Positions 1-8,579 of a DNA stretch of 64,000 bases are shown piece by piece (positions within the stretch are counted from its first letter, which is position 1; the number at the start of each line of letters is the position of its first letter). Origin of the DNA: Bacillota bacterium (lineage in GTDB: Bacteria > Bacillota > SHA-98 > UBA4971); contig JAAZLO010000021.1 in assembly GCA_012689375.1 (NCBI GenBank), forward strand, positions 36,031 through 100,030, in the 5' to 3' direction. Made by a program: the position numbers and the translations under genes. The notes under the pieces are model-generated. The model did not search any database. It saw only the letters and a program-made list of their open reading frames with translations, and was not told the DNA's origin.

Positions 1-2
1 AA

Positions 3-65
3 ATTGTTGCCTCTCATGTAATAAACGGTCAAGTGGTCGGGGAGTGGGTAATCCCCGCAAGTTAA
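3..65 (+). CDS. C-terminal end of an unidentified upstream gene (partial)
   Basis: One frame is open from the window edge to a TAA at 63-65 and encodes about 20 residues ending VVGEWVIPAS. It stops 35 bases before the start of the NuoE-like gene, so it is probably the last part of the preceding gene in the same operon. The fragment is too short to identify. The hydrophobic, valine-rich tail is protein-like, but another frame is also open over this distance. Confidence 0.4.
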   Translation: MVASHVINGQVVGEWVIPAS

Positions 66-100
66 ATAAACTGGAGCCTCTATGAGAAGGAGGATACGAG

Positions 101-580
101 ATGAATGTTGTTCCTGCAGACTTAAACAACGTGGAATCAATTGTTAATGAAATTGTCACGAGGCATGAAGGAAACAAACACGAACTCGTCGCGGTCCTTA
201 ATGATGTTCAGAAGACACTGGGATATCTTCCTGAGAGTGCGCTTATTCAAGTTGCGGACGGTCTGGATATTCCGCTCTCAAAGGTTTATGGTGTTGCTAC
301 TTTTTATACCCTTCTTTCCATAAAACCTATGGGGAAACATGTAATTAGGGTATGTGAAAGTGCACCTTGCCATTTGCTTGGTGCAAACTCGTTAATTGAT
401 GTTCTTCGGAAGGAACTTAGAATCTCTATCGGTGAAACTACAAAATGCGGCACATTTACATTAGAACATACCAGCTGTCTGGGATTATGTGGTGTAGCTC
501 CTGCAATAATGATAGATGATGAGGTATTTGGCAATCTCATGCCCGATGATATACCGGCTATTCTTGAAAAATATAAGTGA
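101..580 (+). CDS. NuoE/HydC-like 2Fe-2S NADH dehydrogenase subunit
   Basis: This is a 159-residue subunit of the 24-kDa NuoE family, the small electron-transfer partner of the flavin subunit in complex I, NAD-dependent hydrogenases and formate dehydrogenases. The N-terminal helical part (about 1-75) is followed by a thioredoxin-like fold. Four cysteines at about 85, 90, 126 and 130 (VCESAPC and CLGLCG) bind one 2Fe-2S cluster. An AAGGAGG ribosome-binding site sits at 86-92. The next gene encodes the NuoF-like partner. No catalytic hydrogenase or formate dehydrogenase subunit is in the window, so the physiological complex is not fixed; a trimeric NADH-linked FeFe hydrogenase is the likeliest. 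Confidence 0.9.
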   Translation: MNVVPADLNNVESIVNEIVTRHEGNKHELVAVLNDVQKTLGYLPESALIQVADGLDIPLSKVYGVATFYTLLSIKPMGKHVIRVCESAPCHLLGANSLIDVLRKELRISIGETTKCGTFTLEHTSCLGLCGVAPAIMIDDEVFGNLMPDDIPAILEKYK

Positions 581-603
581 TATCTTTGAGGGAGGTGGCA
601 ATC

Positions 604-2214
604 TTGCAATTTTACCGTTCACATGTGTTAATTTGCGCGGGGACTCCATGTATTCTCAAAGGATGCGGAGCGGTGCGTGACGCATTCATTACAGAATTAA
701 AAAATCAAGGGTTGGAAGAAGAAGTAAGAGTAGTTGAAACAGGCTGTCTCGGGCCATGTGATCTTGGTCCTGTGATTGTAATTTACCCTGAAGGAACACT
801 GTATGAGAAAGTAAAAATTTCGGATGTACCCAAAATTGTTGACGAACACCTTCTAAAAGGAAGAATAGTCCGTGATCTTATAAGTGAAGGCTCCATCCCC
901 GGAATTATTCCTTATAAGGAACCTGTTTATTTTGGAATTCAGGAAAGGATTGTCCTCAGGAACTGCGGAATTATTGATCCTTCTTCCATTGAGGAATATA
1001 TTGCCCGTGACGGATATCAGGCCTTGGCAAAGTGCCTGACTGAAATGAAGCCTTCCGAAGTTATAGAAATTGTAAAACAATCAGGACTTGTAGGAAGGGG
1101 TGGGGCTGCATTTCCCACAGGCCTGAAATGGAGTTTTACGGCGAATACGAAAGATGATCAGAAATACATGATATGTAATGCTGATGAAGGGGAGCCCGGG
1201 ACTTTTAAGGATCGTTTAATCTTAGAAGGGGATCCCCATAGTATAATTGAAGCAATGACTATTGCCGGGTATGCAGTTGGTGCTACCCGTGGCTTTGTGT
1301 ACATAAGGGGTGAATATGGGCTTTCCATCGATCGAATAAACCAGGGGATTCAACAAGCTGAATCCATGGGATTATTAGGAGATAATATCTTTGGATCCGG
1401 TTTTTCTTTTAAACTGGAAGTAAAAAAGGGGGCAGGAGCCTACGTATGCGGTGAGGAGACTGCGCTTATTGAATCTATGGAAGGCAACAGAGGAGAACCC
1501 AGGGTTAAACCTCCATACCCGGGTACCCATGGTTTTTTGGGGAAGCCCACTGTTGTAAATAATGTGGAAACACTTGCAAACGTTCCTCAGATAATACTTA
1601 ACGGCGCTGATTGGTACAGGGGGTATGGTACTCCGAAATGCCCAGGCACAAAAGTGTTTACCATGACAGGGGATATTAACAATAAGGGCCTCATTGAGGT
1701 GCCTATGGGTATTACCCTCCGTGAGATTATTTATGAGATCGGAGGGGGGATCCCGGAGGGCAGGGAATTTAAGATGGCCCAGACCGGGGGGACTTCAGGG
1801 GGGTGTTTGTCCGGCGAAATGTTGGATGTACCTATGGATTACTTTACTCTCCCTGAAAAAGGATCCGCCCTTGGATCCGGTGCATTATTAATAATGGATG
1901 ACAGTCATTGTATAGTTGATATCGCAGAATCCTTTATGAGATTTTTTGTCAGGGAGTCATGTGGGAAATGTGCTCCCTGCAGGGTAGGTACAGTAAGGTT
2001 ACATGAGATCGTGAAAAAAGTCGCCTGTGGCGACGGGACCTATGAGGATCTGGAAATCTTAGAAGATTTGGGACGCACCATGCGGGAGACTTCTCTTTGT
2101 GGGTTGGGCCAATCTGCGCCTGTACCTATTATGACTATGCTTAGATATTTTAAAGATGAGTTCATGGCCCATATTGAAGAGAAGCGGTGTCCTTCTGAAA
2201 CATGCAAATTATGA
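604..2214 (+). CDS. NuoF/HydB-like NADH-binding flavoprotein subunit without C-terminal ferredoxin domain
   Basis: The product oxidises or reduces NAD(H) through FMN and passes electrons to FeS clusters. From the TTG at 604 (GGAGG at 591-595) it has 536 residues. An N-terminal thioredoxin-like 2Fe-2S domain (cysteines near 11, 16, 21 and in CLGPC) is followed by the FMN/NADH domain with GRGGAAFPTGLKW near residue 165, then the 4Fe-4S motif ESCGKCAPC near 450. Many HydB proteins continue into two 4Fe-4S ferredoxin clusters after a KRCP..CK sequence. Here the protein ends right there (KRCPSETCKL). An upstream GTG at 577 overlaps nuoE and has no ribosome-binding site. Confidence 0.9.
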   Translation: MQFYRSHVLICAGTPCILKGCGAVRDAFITELKNQGLEEEVRVVETGCLGPCDLGPVIVIYPEGTLYEKVKISDVPKIVDEHLLKGRIVRDLISEGSIPGIIPYKEPVYFGIQERIVLRNCGIIDPSSIEEYIARDGYQALAKCLTEMKPSEVIEIVKQSGLVGRGGAAFPTGLKWSFTANTKDDQKYMICNADEGEPGTFKDRLILEGDPHSIIEAMTIAGYAVGATRGFVYIRGEYGLSIDRINQGIQQAESMGLLGDNIFGSGFSFKLEVKKGAGAYVCGEETALIESMEGNRGEPRVKPPYPGTHGFLGKPTVVNNVETLANVPQIILNGADWYRGYGTPKCPGTKVFTMTGDINNKGLIEVPMGITLREIIYEIGGGIPEGREFKMAQTGGTSGGCLSGEMLDVPMDYFTLPEKGSALGSGALLIMDDSHCIVDIAESFMRFFVRESCGKCAPCRVGTVRLHEIVKKVACGDGTYEDLEILEDLGRTMRETSLCGLGQSAPVPIMTMLRYFKDEFMAHIEEKRCPSETCKL

Positions 2215-2245
2215 TCGTATTGTTGGTACGTTGAGGGGGATGATG

Positions 2246-2881
2246 ATGGGAAAGCAAAATATTCCGGATGTTATTATCAGACGCTTGCCCATATACCTCC
2301 GAGTTCTTGAAGGCCTTTATGAAGATTCCCCCGGGGATGTGGTTTCCTCCTTCGAATTGGGTGAAAAATCGGGAGTAACCCCTGCCCAGGTTAGGAAAGA
2401 TTTAAGTGCTATTGGTGCAGTCGGCAAGCCCGGGCTCGGTTATAATATCGAGGCATTGCGTGATAAATTAAAAAACATTCTTAATCTGGACAAGGAAATA
2501 AGGGTCGGAATTATCGGTGTAGGTAACCTTGGCCATGCGGTTGCCAGGTATATAATTCAAAGATATCGTACTGAAAGGGATTATCATCTTAAACTCGTTG
2601 CCTTATTTGATTCTAATCCCGAAATAGTAGGACAATGTATTAACGGGATAGCCATAGATGATATGAAGGGATTTTCCGGAAAGGCTTCCGAACTTGGCTT
2701 TAGAATGGTTATCCTGGCAGTTCCTGCAGAAGAAGCTCAAACTGTGATAAATCAGTGTAGCACTGCAGGGATCGAGGCTGTACTAAACTTTGCGCCTATA
2801 CACCTAAGAGCACCGCGCGGAATCAGAATCCATGATACGGATCTTAGTGTAGATTTAATGCATCTGGCTTATTATCTTTAG
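2246..2881 (+). CDS. rex: Redox-sensing transcriptional repressor Rex
   Basis: Rex is a dimeric DNA-binding protein that releases its operators when NADH rises relative to NAD+. The 211-residue product has the N-terminal winged helix (PDVIIRRLPIYLRVL, then SGVTPAQVRKDLS as recognition region, residues about 4-60). A Rossmann domain follows with GIIGVGNLG near residue 88. The C-terminal helix DLSVDLMHLAYYL matches the domain-swapped tail of the family. Three in-frame ATGs at 2240, 2243 and 2246 share the GAGGGG at 2233-2238; the last has the best spacing. Its place between the NADH-linked subunits and nfnAB suggests it controls this redox cluster. Confidence 0.93.
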   Translation: MGKQNIPDVIIRRLPIYLRVLEGLYEDSPGDVVSSFELGEKSGVTPAQVRKDLSAIGAVGKPGLGYNIEALRDKLKNILNLDKEIRVGIIGVGNLGHAVARYIIQRYRTERDYHLKLVALFDSNPEIVGQCINGIAIDDMKGFSGKASELGFRMVILAVPAEEAQTVINQCSTAGIEAVLNFAPIHLRAPRGIRIHDTDLSVDLMHLAYYL

Positions 2882-2986
2882 AAGTATTAAAAGGATTAAT
2901 TGAAGTCTTATCGAATATACTACGTAGTTATTTTAGGCGTACTAACAATTATGTTATATACAAGGCCATGGGCGAGGAGGAATAAA

Positions 2987-3832
2987 ATGTATAGGATTCT
3001 GGAAAAGGAAGTCCTGGCGCCTAAGATTAAGTTAATTAAGGTGGATGCCCCTGAGATATGCGCCGGTGCACGTCCCGGGCAATTTGTTGTGTTTAGAATA
3101 CACGAAAAAGGGGAACGTATACCTCTTACAATAGCAGATAGTGACCCTAAGAGCGGGCTTTTAACCTTGGTATTTCAGGAGGTTGGGAAAAGCACGACAG
3201 AATTAGGTATGTTAAATAAAGGTGATACCATTCAGGATATGGTAGGCCCCCTTGGGACTCCGCGGGATATAGAGAAATTAGATTATGTTATTTGCGTAGG
3301 GGGGGGTGTAGGTGTTGCCCCTATTTACCCTGAAGCAAAGGCTTATTATAGGTTAGGGACAAGGGTAGTATCTTTAATTGGAGCACAGACAAAGGAAATG
3401 TTAATATTTAAGAATAGAATGGAACAAGTAAGTGATGAAATCTACTTTAGCACAGATGATGGGAGTTTCGGGCATAAAGGCTTTATTACTGAAGTCCTTG
3501 ACGATCTGTTGGAAAAGGGACCCCACCCAGATGAAGTAATAGCAATCGGGCCCCTTTTGATGATGCGGGAGGCATCCAAGGTTACCGCAAAATATGGTGT
3601 GAAAACAGTTGTAAGCCTAAATACGATTATGGTGGACGGCACAGGGATGTGCGGTTCATGCCGGGTGACTGTTGACAGCGAGGTTAAATTTTCTTGTGTT
3701 GAAGGTCCTGCATTTGACGGTCACAAGGTAGATTTTGATGAACTGATAGCCAGACAGAATCGTTTTCTTGCTGAGGAAAGGCTTGCCATGGATCGTTATT
3801 TAGCCGGTGCGGGGGGATGTAAATGTCAGTAA
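2987..3832 (+). CDS. nfnA: NfnA, ferredoxin-NADP+ oxidoreductase small subunit
   Basis: NfnA and NfnB form the electron-bifurcating transhydrogenase that couples NADH and reduced ferredoxin to NADP+ reduction. The 281-residue product has a ferredoxin-reductase-type FAD domain (RPGQFVVFRI, RIPLTIAD), a nucleotide-binding segment VGGGVGVAPIYPEAKAY near residue 107, and a C-terminal 2Fe-2S site with GMCGSCRVTV. The ATG at 2987 follows GAGGAGG. A longer frame back to 2900 would add a hydrophobic stretch that the soluble family lacks. The stop overlaps the nfnB start by 10 bases, which suggests translational coupling. Confidence 0.9.
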   Translation: MYRILEKEVLAPKIKLIKVDAPEICAGARPGQFVVFRIHEKGERIPLTIADSDPKSGLLTLVFQEVGKSTTELGMLNKGDTIQDMVGPLGTPRDIEKLDYVICVGGGVGVAPIYPEAKAYYRLGTRVVSLIGAQTKEMLIFKNRMEQVSDEIYFSTDDGSFGHKGFITEVLDDLLEKGPHPDEVIAIGPLLMMREASKVTAKYGVKTVVSLNTIMVDGTGMCGSCRVTVDSEVKFSCVEGPAFDGHKVDFDELIARQNRFLAEERLAMDRYLAGAGGCKCQ

Positions 3833-5238
3833 AGATAAGCAAAGAAAAACACGAAATGCCGAAACAGCCGGCGGATACACGTATAAAAAACTTTGAAGAA
3901 GTCGCATTAGGCTATACACCGGAACTTGCTATGGCAGAGGCTGCGCGTTGTATTCAGTGCCCGAAAAAGCCTTGTGTTGCTGGTTGTCCCGTAGGTATAG
4001 ATATTCCGGAATTTATTAAGCTTGTAGCAAAGGGTGATTTCCTCGGAGCGGCGAAAAAAATAAAGGAAAAGAATAGTCTGCCTGCAATGTGTGGCCGTGT
4101 ATGTCCCCAGGAAAGCCAATGTGAAGCAGTTTGTACCCTCGGTAAAAGGGGGGAGCCTGTTGCTATAGGCGCACTTGAACGTTTTTGCGCCGATTATGAA
4201 AGAATACACGGTGAGCCATTGGCCGAAATGAAAACCTCCGATTCATCCTCAGGGATGGTTGCAGTTGTCGGTTCAGGCCCTGCCGGCTTATCATGTGCTT
4301 CAGAACTTGCAAAACTTGGGTATAGGGTTGTTCTCTTTGAATCACTGCATGCAACAGGTGGTGTGCTCCGATATGGTATTCCGGAATTTCGTCTTCCTAA
4401 ATCCATTGTTGATAAGGAGGTGGAATACATTAAGAGCCAAGGCGTAGAAATACGCCTTAATGTACTAGTAGGTACAACGGTAACAGTAGATGAGCTTTTT
4501 GAACAAGGGTTTGATGCTGTATTTCTGGGTACAGGTGCAGGTTTGCCTTATTTTTTAGGGATACCGGGCGAGAATTTAAACGGTGTATATTCTGCCAATG
4601 AATTTCTGACCAGGGCAAATTTAATGAAAGCCTATTTATTTCCGGAATATGACACCCCGATTTGGGTCGGTAAGCGCGTCGCAGTTATAGGCGGAGGAAA
4701 TGTAGCAATGGATTCTGCCAGAACCGCACTTCGATTAGGTGCAGATGAAGTTACTGTTGTCTATAGGAGATCAAGGACTGAAATGCCTGCACGTCTTGAG
4801 GAAATCGAAAATGCTGAGGAAGAGGGTATTAAACTTATGCTCCTTCGGAACCCAGTACGTATCCTTGAGGATGGTGAGGGCTGGGTCAAAGGAATGGAAT
4901 GTATTAAGATGGAACTAGGCAAGCCGGATGACAGCGGAAGACGAAGGCCGATACCAATCCCAGATTCAGAGTTCATACTGGATGTCGATACTGTAATATC
5001 TGCTGTCGGCACAAATCCTAACCCTCTTTTGATTAGGACCATATCAGGGCTTGCTTTGGGTAGGCGGGGAAATGTAATTGCCGATGAACAAACCGGTAAA
5101 ACCAATATCCCGGGAATATTTGCAGGTGGTGATATTGTTACCGGATCTGCCACTGTAATTGCAGCGATGGGTGCAGGCAAACTGGCTGCCCACGGAATCG
5201 ATGAGTATATTCGTAGAAAAAACGGAAGGGGTATGTAA
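3823..5238 (+). CDS. nfnB: NfnB, NADPH-dependent glutamate-synthase-like subunit of the Nfn transhydrogenase
   Basis: The 471-residue product belongs to the glutamate synthase small-chain/NfnB family and carries the bifurcating FAD and two 4Fe-4S clusters. Cysteine clusters CIQCPKKPCVAGCP and CGRVCPQESQCEAVC lie in the N-terminal third. Then come two dinucleotide-binding motifs, VVGSGPAGLSCASELAKLGY near 145 and VIGGGNVAMDSARTALRLGA near 290. The C-terminal segment IFAGGDIVTGSATVI matches the family's flavin site. Alone it could be mistaken for GltD, but overlap with nfnA and the absence of a glutamate synthase large subunit favour NfnB. Confidence 0.92.
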   Translation: MSVKISKEKHEMPKQPADTRIKNFEEVALGYTPELAMAEAARCIQCPKKPCVAGCPVGIDIPEFIKLVAKGDFLGAAKKIKEKNSLPAMCGRVCPQESQCEAVCTLGKRGEPVAIGALERFCADYERIHGEPLAEMKTSDSSSGMVAVVGSGPAGLSCASELAKLGYRVVLFESLHATGGVLRYGIPEFRLPKSIVDKEVEYIKSQGVEIRLNVLVGTTVTVDELFEQGFDAVFLGTGAGLPYFLGIPGENLNGVYSANEFLTRANLMKAYLFPEYDTPIWVGKRVAVIGGGNVAMDSARTALRLGADEVTVVYRRSRTEMPARLEEIENAEEEGIKLMLLRNPVRILEDGEGWVKGMECIKMELGKPDDSGRRRPIPIPDSEFILDVDTVISAVGTNPNPLLIRTISGLALGRRGNVIADEQTGKTNIPGIFAGGDIVTGSATVIAAMGAGKLAAHGIDEYIRRKNGRGM

Positions 5239-5240
5239 AT

Positions 5241-6938
5241 ATGTCAAAAGAAGCTTACGGTAGAATTCCTCCTGATATTGAAATTGCACAGAATGCAAAG
5301 TTAAAACCTATCTTGGAAGTTGCGGAAAATATTGGACTTACTGAAGATGATCTTGAATTCTACGGTAAGTATATGGCGAAAGTTAGCCTGGAGACTATAG
5401 AAAGGCTTAAGTCACGTCCTTACGGAAAACTGATTTATACAACTGCAATAACTGCTACGCCTGCTGGTGAAGGAAAAACCTGTACAGCAGTGGGGCTCGC
5501 CCAGGCTTTAGGGAAAATGGATAAGAGCGTTATGGTTGCTATGAGAGAGCCATCGCTTGGTCCTACTTTTGGAATTAAGGGGGGAGCTGCGGGCGGTGGA
5601 TATTCTCAGGTGCTTCCGATGGAAGATATTAACCTTCATTTCACCGGGGATATTCATGCTGTAGGTGCAGCCCACAACCTCCTTTCAGCTATGGTGGAAA
5701 ATCATATCCATCAAGGCAATGATTTAGGGATTGATCCCAGAAGACTTGCATGGCGGCGTGTTATGGATATCAGTGACAGACAACTCCGCAATATAGTAGT
5801 CGGCCTCGGCGGTAGAGCCAATGGTACTCCTATAGAAAGCGGATTTGATATTACTGTTGCTTCAGAAATTATGGCGTGTTTTGGATTGTCACCTTCAATA
5901 AGTGTTTTGAAAGAGCGTTTCGCTAAACTTATTGTTGGATATACCTATGACAGGAAACCCGTCACGGCTTCTGATTTAAATGCAGTAGGGGCTATGGCAG
6001 TCATCATGAAAGAGGCAATAAAACCTAACCTTGTTCAGACTCTCGAGGGACAGCCTGCCTTTGTACACTGTGGACCCTTTGCAAATATTGCATATGGCAA
6101 TAATAGTATTGTGGCAACAGAAACTGCCCTCAGATTAGCTGATTATGCTATCACAGAAGGTGGGTTTGCAGCCGATCTCGGTGCTGAGAAGTTCTTTGAT
6201 ATAGTATGTCGTATGACAGATGTCAGGCCTGACGTAGTAGTGCTTGTAGCATCTGCCCGTGCCCTTAATCACCATGGCGGAGCTGCAAGGGATAAACTTG
6301 CCGAAACAAACCTTGCTTTCCTTGAAAAAGGTTGCGAAAACTTGGATAAACATGTTGAAAATATAAGAGATAAATTTGGGCTCCCGGTCGTCGTTGCTAT
6401 CAATAGGTTCCCTACTGATGATATGGAAGAACTGGAATTCCTGAAGAAACACTGTGATAAACTTGGAGTCCGTTCCGCTATTTCAGAAGTGGTAGGAAGA
6501 GGCGGTGTGGGTGGTATTGAATTGGCAGAGGAGATCTTAGATTCTCTTGAACATGAGAAACCTAATTTCAGATTCCTATATGAGCTTGATATCCCGGTAA
6601 AAGATAAAATTGAAAAACTGGCTAAAGAGATTTATGGTGCTAAGGGAGTAATCTATTCAGGAACCTCAGAACGTGACATTAGAACCATAGAGAGCCAGGG
6701 ACTTGGAAACCTGCCTATTTGCACTGCGAAAACACAGCTTTCGCTTACTGATGACCCGGCATTAAGAGGGGCGCCCAGTGATTGGGAACTCAATGTGCGG
6801 GAAGTGCGGGTGTCTGCAGGAGCCGGATTCATTGTACCTCTTTGTGGTCAAATGATGACTATGCCCGGTCTTCCTAAGCGGCCTTCTGCAGAGAATGTTG
6901 ACATCGATGACGAAGGGAATATTGTCGGTCTGTTTTAA
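5241..6938 (+). CDS. fhs: Formate-tetrahydrofolate ligase
   Basis: This enzyme activates formate with ATP and tetrahydrofolate to give 10-formyl-THF, the entry step of the methyl branch of the Wood-Ljungdahl pathway; in other bacteria it serves purine synthesis. The 565-residue product is full length, with the P-loop-like TPAGEGKTCTAVGLAQALG near residue 73 and the conserved EPSLGPTFGIKGGAAGGGY, FTGDIHAVGAAHNLL and AGAGFIVPLCG segments. It starts only two bases after nfnB stops, so it is almost certainly in the same operon. That links one-carbon metabolism directly to NADPH supply. No other pathway genes are present here. Confidence 0.96.
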   Translation: MSKEAYGRIPPDIEIAQNAKLKPILEVAENIGLTEDDLEFYGKYMAKVSLETIERLKSRPYGKLIYTTAITATPAGEGKTCTAVGLAQALGKMDKSVMVAMREPSLGPTFGIKGGAAGGGYSQVLPMEDINLHFTGDIHAVGAAHNLLSAMVENHIHQGNDLGIDPRRLAWRRVMDISDRQLRNIVVGLGGRANGTPIESGFDITVASEIMACFGLSPSISVLKERFAKLIVGYTYDRKPVTASDLNAVGAMAVIMKEAIKPNLVQTLEGQPAFVHCGPFANIAYGNNSIVATETALRLADYAITEGGFAADLGAEKFFDIVCRMTDVRPDVVVLVASARALNHHGGAARDKLAETNLAFLEKGCENLDKHVENIRDKFGLPVVVAINRFPTDDMEELEFLKKHCDKLGVRSAISEVVGRGGVGGIELAEEILDSLEHEKPNFRFLYELDIPVKDKIEKLAKEIYGAKGVIYSGTSERDIRTIESQGLGNLPICTAKTQLSLTDDPALRGAPSDWELNVREVRVSAGAGFIVPLCGQMMTMPGLPKRPSAENVDIDDEGNIVGLF

Positions 6939-6979
6939 AGAAAGGTTGTCAGAATAATTAAGCGGGTATTCCATAATTT

Positions 6980-7013
6980 GTTCAGGGGCGTAGGATGTTT
7001 GCGCCCCTTGAAC
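6980..7013 (+). terminator. Probable terminator after the fhs operon
   Basis: GTTCAGGGGCG (6980-6990) pairs with CGCCCCTTGAAC (7002-7013), an 11-bp GC-rich stem with one bulged base. A short T-run (ATTTTT) follows about ten bases later, so the U-tract is not ideal. It separates fhs from the rnf leader. Confidence 0.6.
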
Positions 7014-7060
7014 GTTTCACTAATTTTTGCAGGTTAATATATAAGGCTTCTGTCTGCATA

Positions 7061-7163
7061 TTACAATTAATTGTGATAATATCTTATAGGAACAAAACTA
7101 GTTGTTTAAACTGGACTGCGTTGTTTTTACGTACCCAGGTTTTAGGTTGTCAATTAATTGTGG
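7061..7163 (+). promoter_or_regulatory. rnf leader: putative promoter with two CAATTAATTG palindromes
   Basis: A possible sigma-A promoter is TTACAA (7061-7066) with TTATAG (7084-7089), spacing 17. ACAATTAATTGT (7063-7074) is a perfect palindrome overlapping the -35 box. The same core CAATTAATTG recurs at 7151-7160, 37 bases before rnfC, with the same TG after it. Two copies in one leader suggest a regulator site. The half-site TTGTCAA at 7147 resembles a Rex half-site, but the other half does not match. Confidence 0.4.
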
Positions 7164-7200
7164 GGAATTTCAGGATCATTTAAGGGGGGTGTTTTAAAAT

Positions 7201-8523
7201 ATGGCACTTGGAACCTTCAAGGGGGGGGGTCATCCATGTTATAACAAAGATGCAACATTGGGGAAACCCATTGAATCCATATCTCTGCCGGAGAAAGTTG
7301 TGATCCCCCTCCATCAGCATACCGGCGCTCCCTGTAAGCCAGTGGTAAACGTGGGGGATGAAGTTAAAATCGGACAAAAAATAGGTGATAGTGATGCGAC
7401 CTTGACTGCCCCTATCCATGCCAGTATTTCGGGGAAAGTAAAAGCTATCACTGAGCACCCACAATCAACCGGTATGGATGGCATGTCTGTTATCATTGAA
7501 TCTGATTCCTTTGGTACCTTAGACGAAAGTATAAGGCCGAGGGATAACGTTGATAGGCTGAATCCAGAAGAACTTATCGGGATTATTAAGGAAGCCGGTA
7601 TAGTAGGGCTCGGTGGGGCGGCATTTCCCACATATTTTAAACTTTCACCGCCTAAGGGTAAATCCTTTGATTGTCTGTTGCTTAACGGGGCTGAATGTGA
7701 ACCTTACCTTTCCGCTGATCACAGGCTTATGGTAGAGCGCCCGAATGACGTTGTTGACGGGGCAAAGCTGCTTATGAAAGCTACAGGTGTAAAACGGGTG
7801 ATTATAGGTATTGAAAACAACAAGCCCGATGCAATTTCCGCATTAAATAAAGTTGCAAAGGACGAAGAGGGAATTGAAATTGCGGGCCTTGATGTTAAAT
7901 ATCCCCAAGGTGCTGAAAAGCAGTTGATTTGGGCGATTTTACGGAGGGAGGTGCCTTCAGGCGGTCTTCCGGTGGACGTTGGTGTGGTAGTAAACAATGT
8001 AGGTACTGCAGTTGCAGTTAAAGAAGCAGTTATCCACGGTTCACCCCTTGTTAGGCGAGTAATTACTGTAACCGGAAGTTGTATCAGGGAACCAAAGAAT
8101 CTAATGGTTCCCATAGGTACCCTCGTCAGTGATATTATTGAAATATGCGGTGGAACCCAGGCACCTTTGAAGAAGCTGGTAGTAGGTGGGCCGATGATGG
8201 GCATAGCACAACATACCACGGAAATCCCGGTTACAAAGGGAACATCGGGGATATTACTTCTTTCAGGGGAGGAAGTAGTCCTAAAAGATGTTCTTCCATG
8301 CATAAGATGTGGTAAATGCATTGAAGCATGCCCAATGAATCTCATGCCTTTATGGCTTGCGGATTATGAGGAAGCCTCACGGTTTGATGATTGCGAAAGA
8401 TTAGGTGCACTTGATTGTATAGAATGCGGGTGCTGTAGTTTTATTTGTCCATCACATAGACGATTGGTGGAAGGAATACGGTTGGCTAAGGCAGAAATTG
8501 TAGCAAGGCGCAATGCAGGGTAA
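7201..8523 (+). CDS. rnfC: RnfC, peripheral NADH-interacting subunit of the Rnf complex
   Basis: RnfC is the membrane-associated electron-input/output subunit of the Rnf complex, which couples electron flow between reduced ferredoxin and NAD+ to ion translocation. The 440-residue product has an N-terminal biotinyl-like hammerhead (PLHQHTGAPCKPVVNVGDEVK), an NADH/flavin-fold segment (VGLGGAAFPTYFKL near 137), and two 4Fe-4S motifs, CIRCGKCIEACP and CIECGCCSFICP, near 367-425. It is the first gene of a six-gene operon in the clostridial order rnfCDGEAB. A purine-rich AAGGGGGGTG stretch precedes the ATG. Confidence 0.95.
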   Translation: MALGTFKGGGHPCYNKDATLGKPIESISLPEKVVIPLHQHTGAPCKPVVNVGDEVKIGQKIGDSDATLTAPIHASISGKVKAITEHPQSTGMDGMSVIIESDSFGTLDESIRPRDNVDRLNPEELIGIIKEAGIVGLGGAAFPTYFKLSPPKGKSFDCLLLNGAECEPYLSADHRLMVERPNDVVDGAKLLMKATGVKRVIIGIENNKPDAISALNKVAKDEEGIEIAGLDVKYPQGAEKQLIWAILRREVPSGGLPVDVGVVVNNVGTAVAVKEAVIHGSPLVRRVITVTGSCIREPKNLMVPIGTLVSDIIEICGGTQAPLKKLVVGGPMMGIAQHTTEIPVTKGTSGILLLSGEEVVLKDVLPCIRCGKCIEACPMNLMPLWLADYEEASRFDDCERLGALDCIECGCCSFICPSHRRLVEGIRLAKAEIVARRNAG

Positions 8524-8579
8524 ATAAGGCTCCTAATTATAATTTGGGAAGTTTGTACCAGTGGGAGTTCGGGGGGATT

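Noticed and set aside
2900..2986. N-terminal hydrophobic extension of NfnA
   Set aside because: It lies before the strong GAGGAGG ribosome-binding site; NfnA is a soluble protein that begins at MYRILEKEV.
7147..7163. Rex operator at TTGTCAATTAATTGTGG
   Set aside because: Only the first half-site fits TTGTnAA; the second half does not give TTnACAA, so I call it an unassigned palindrome.
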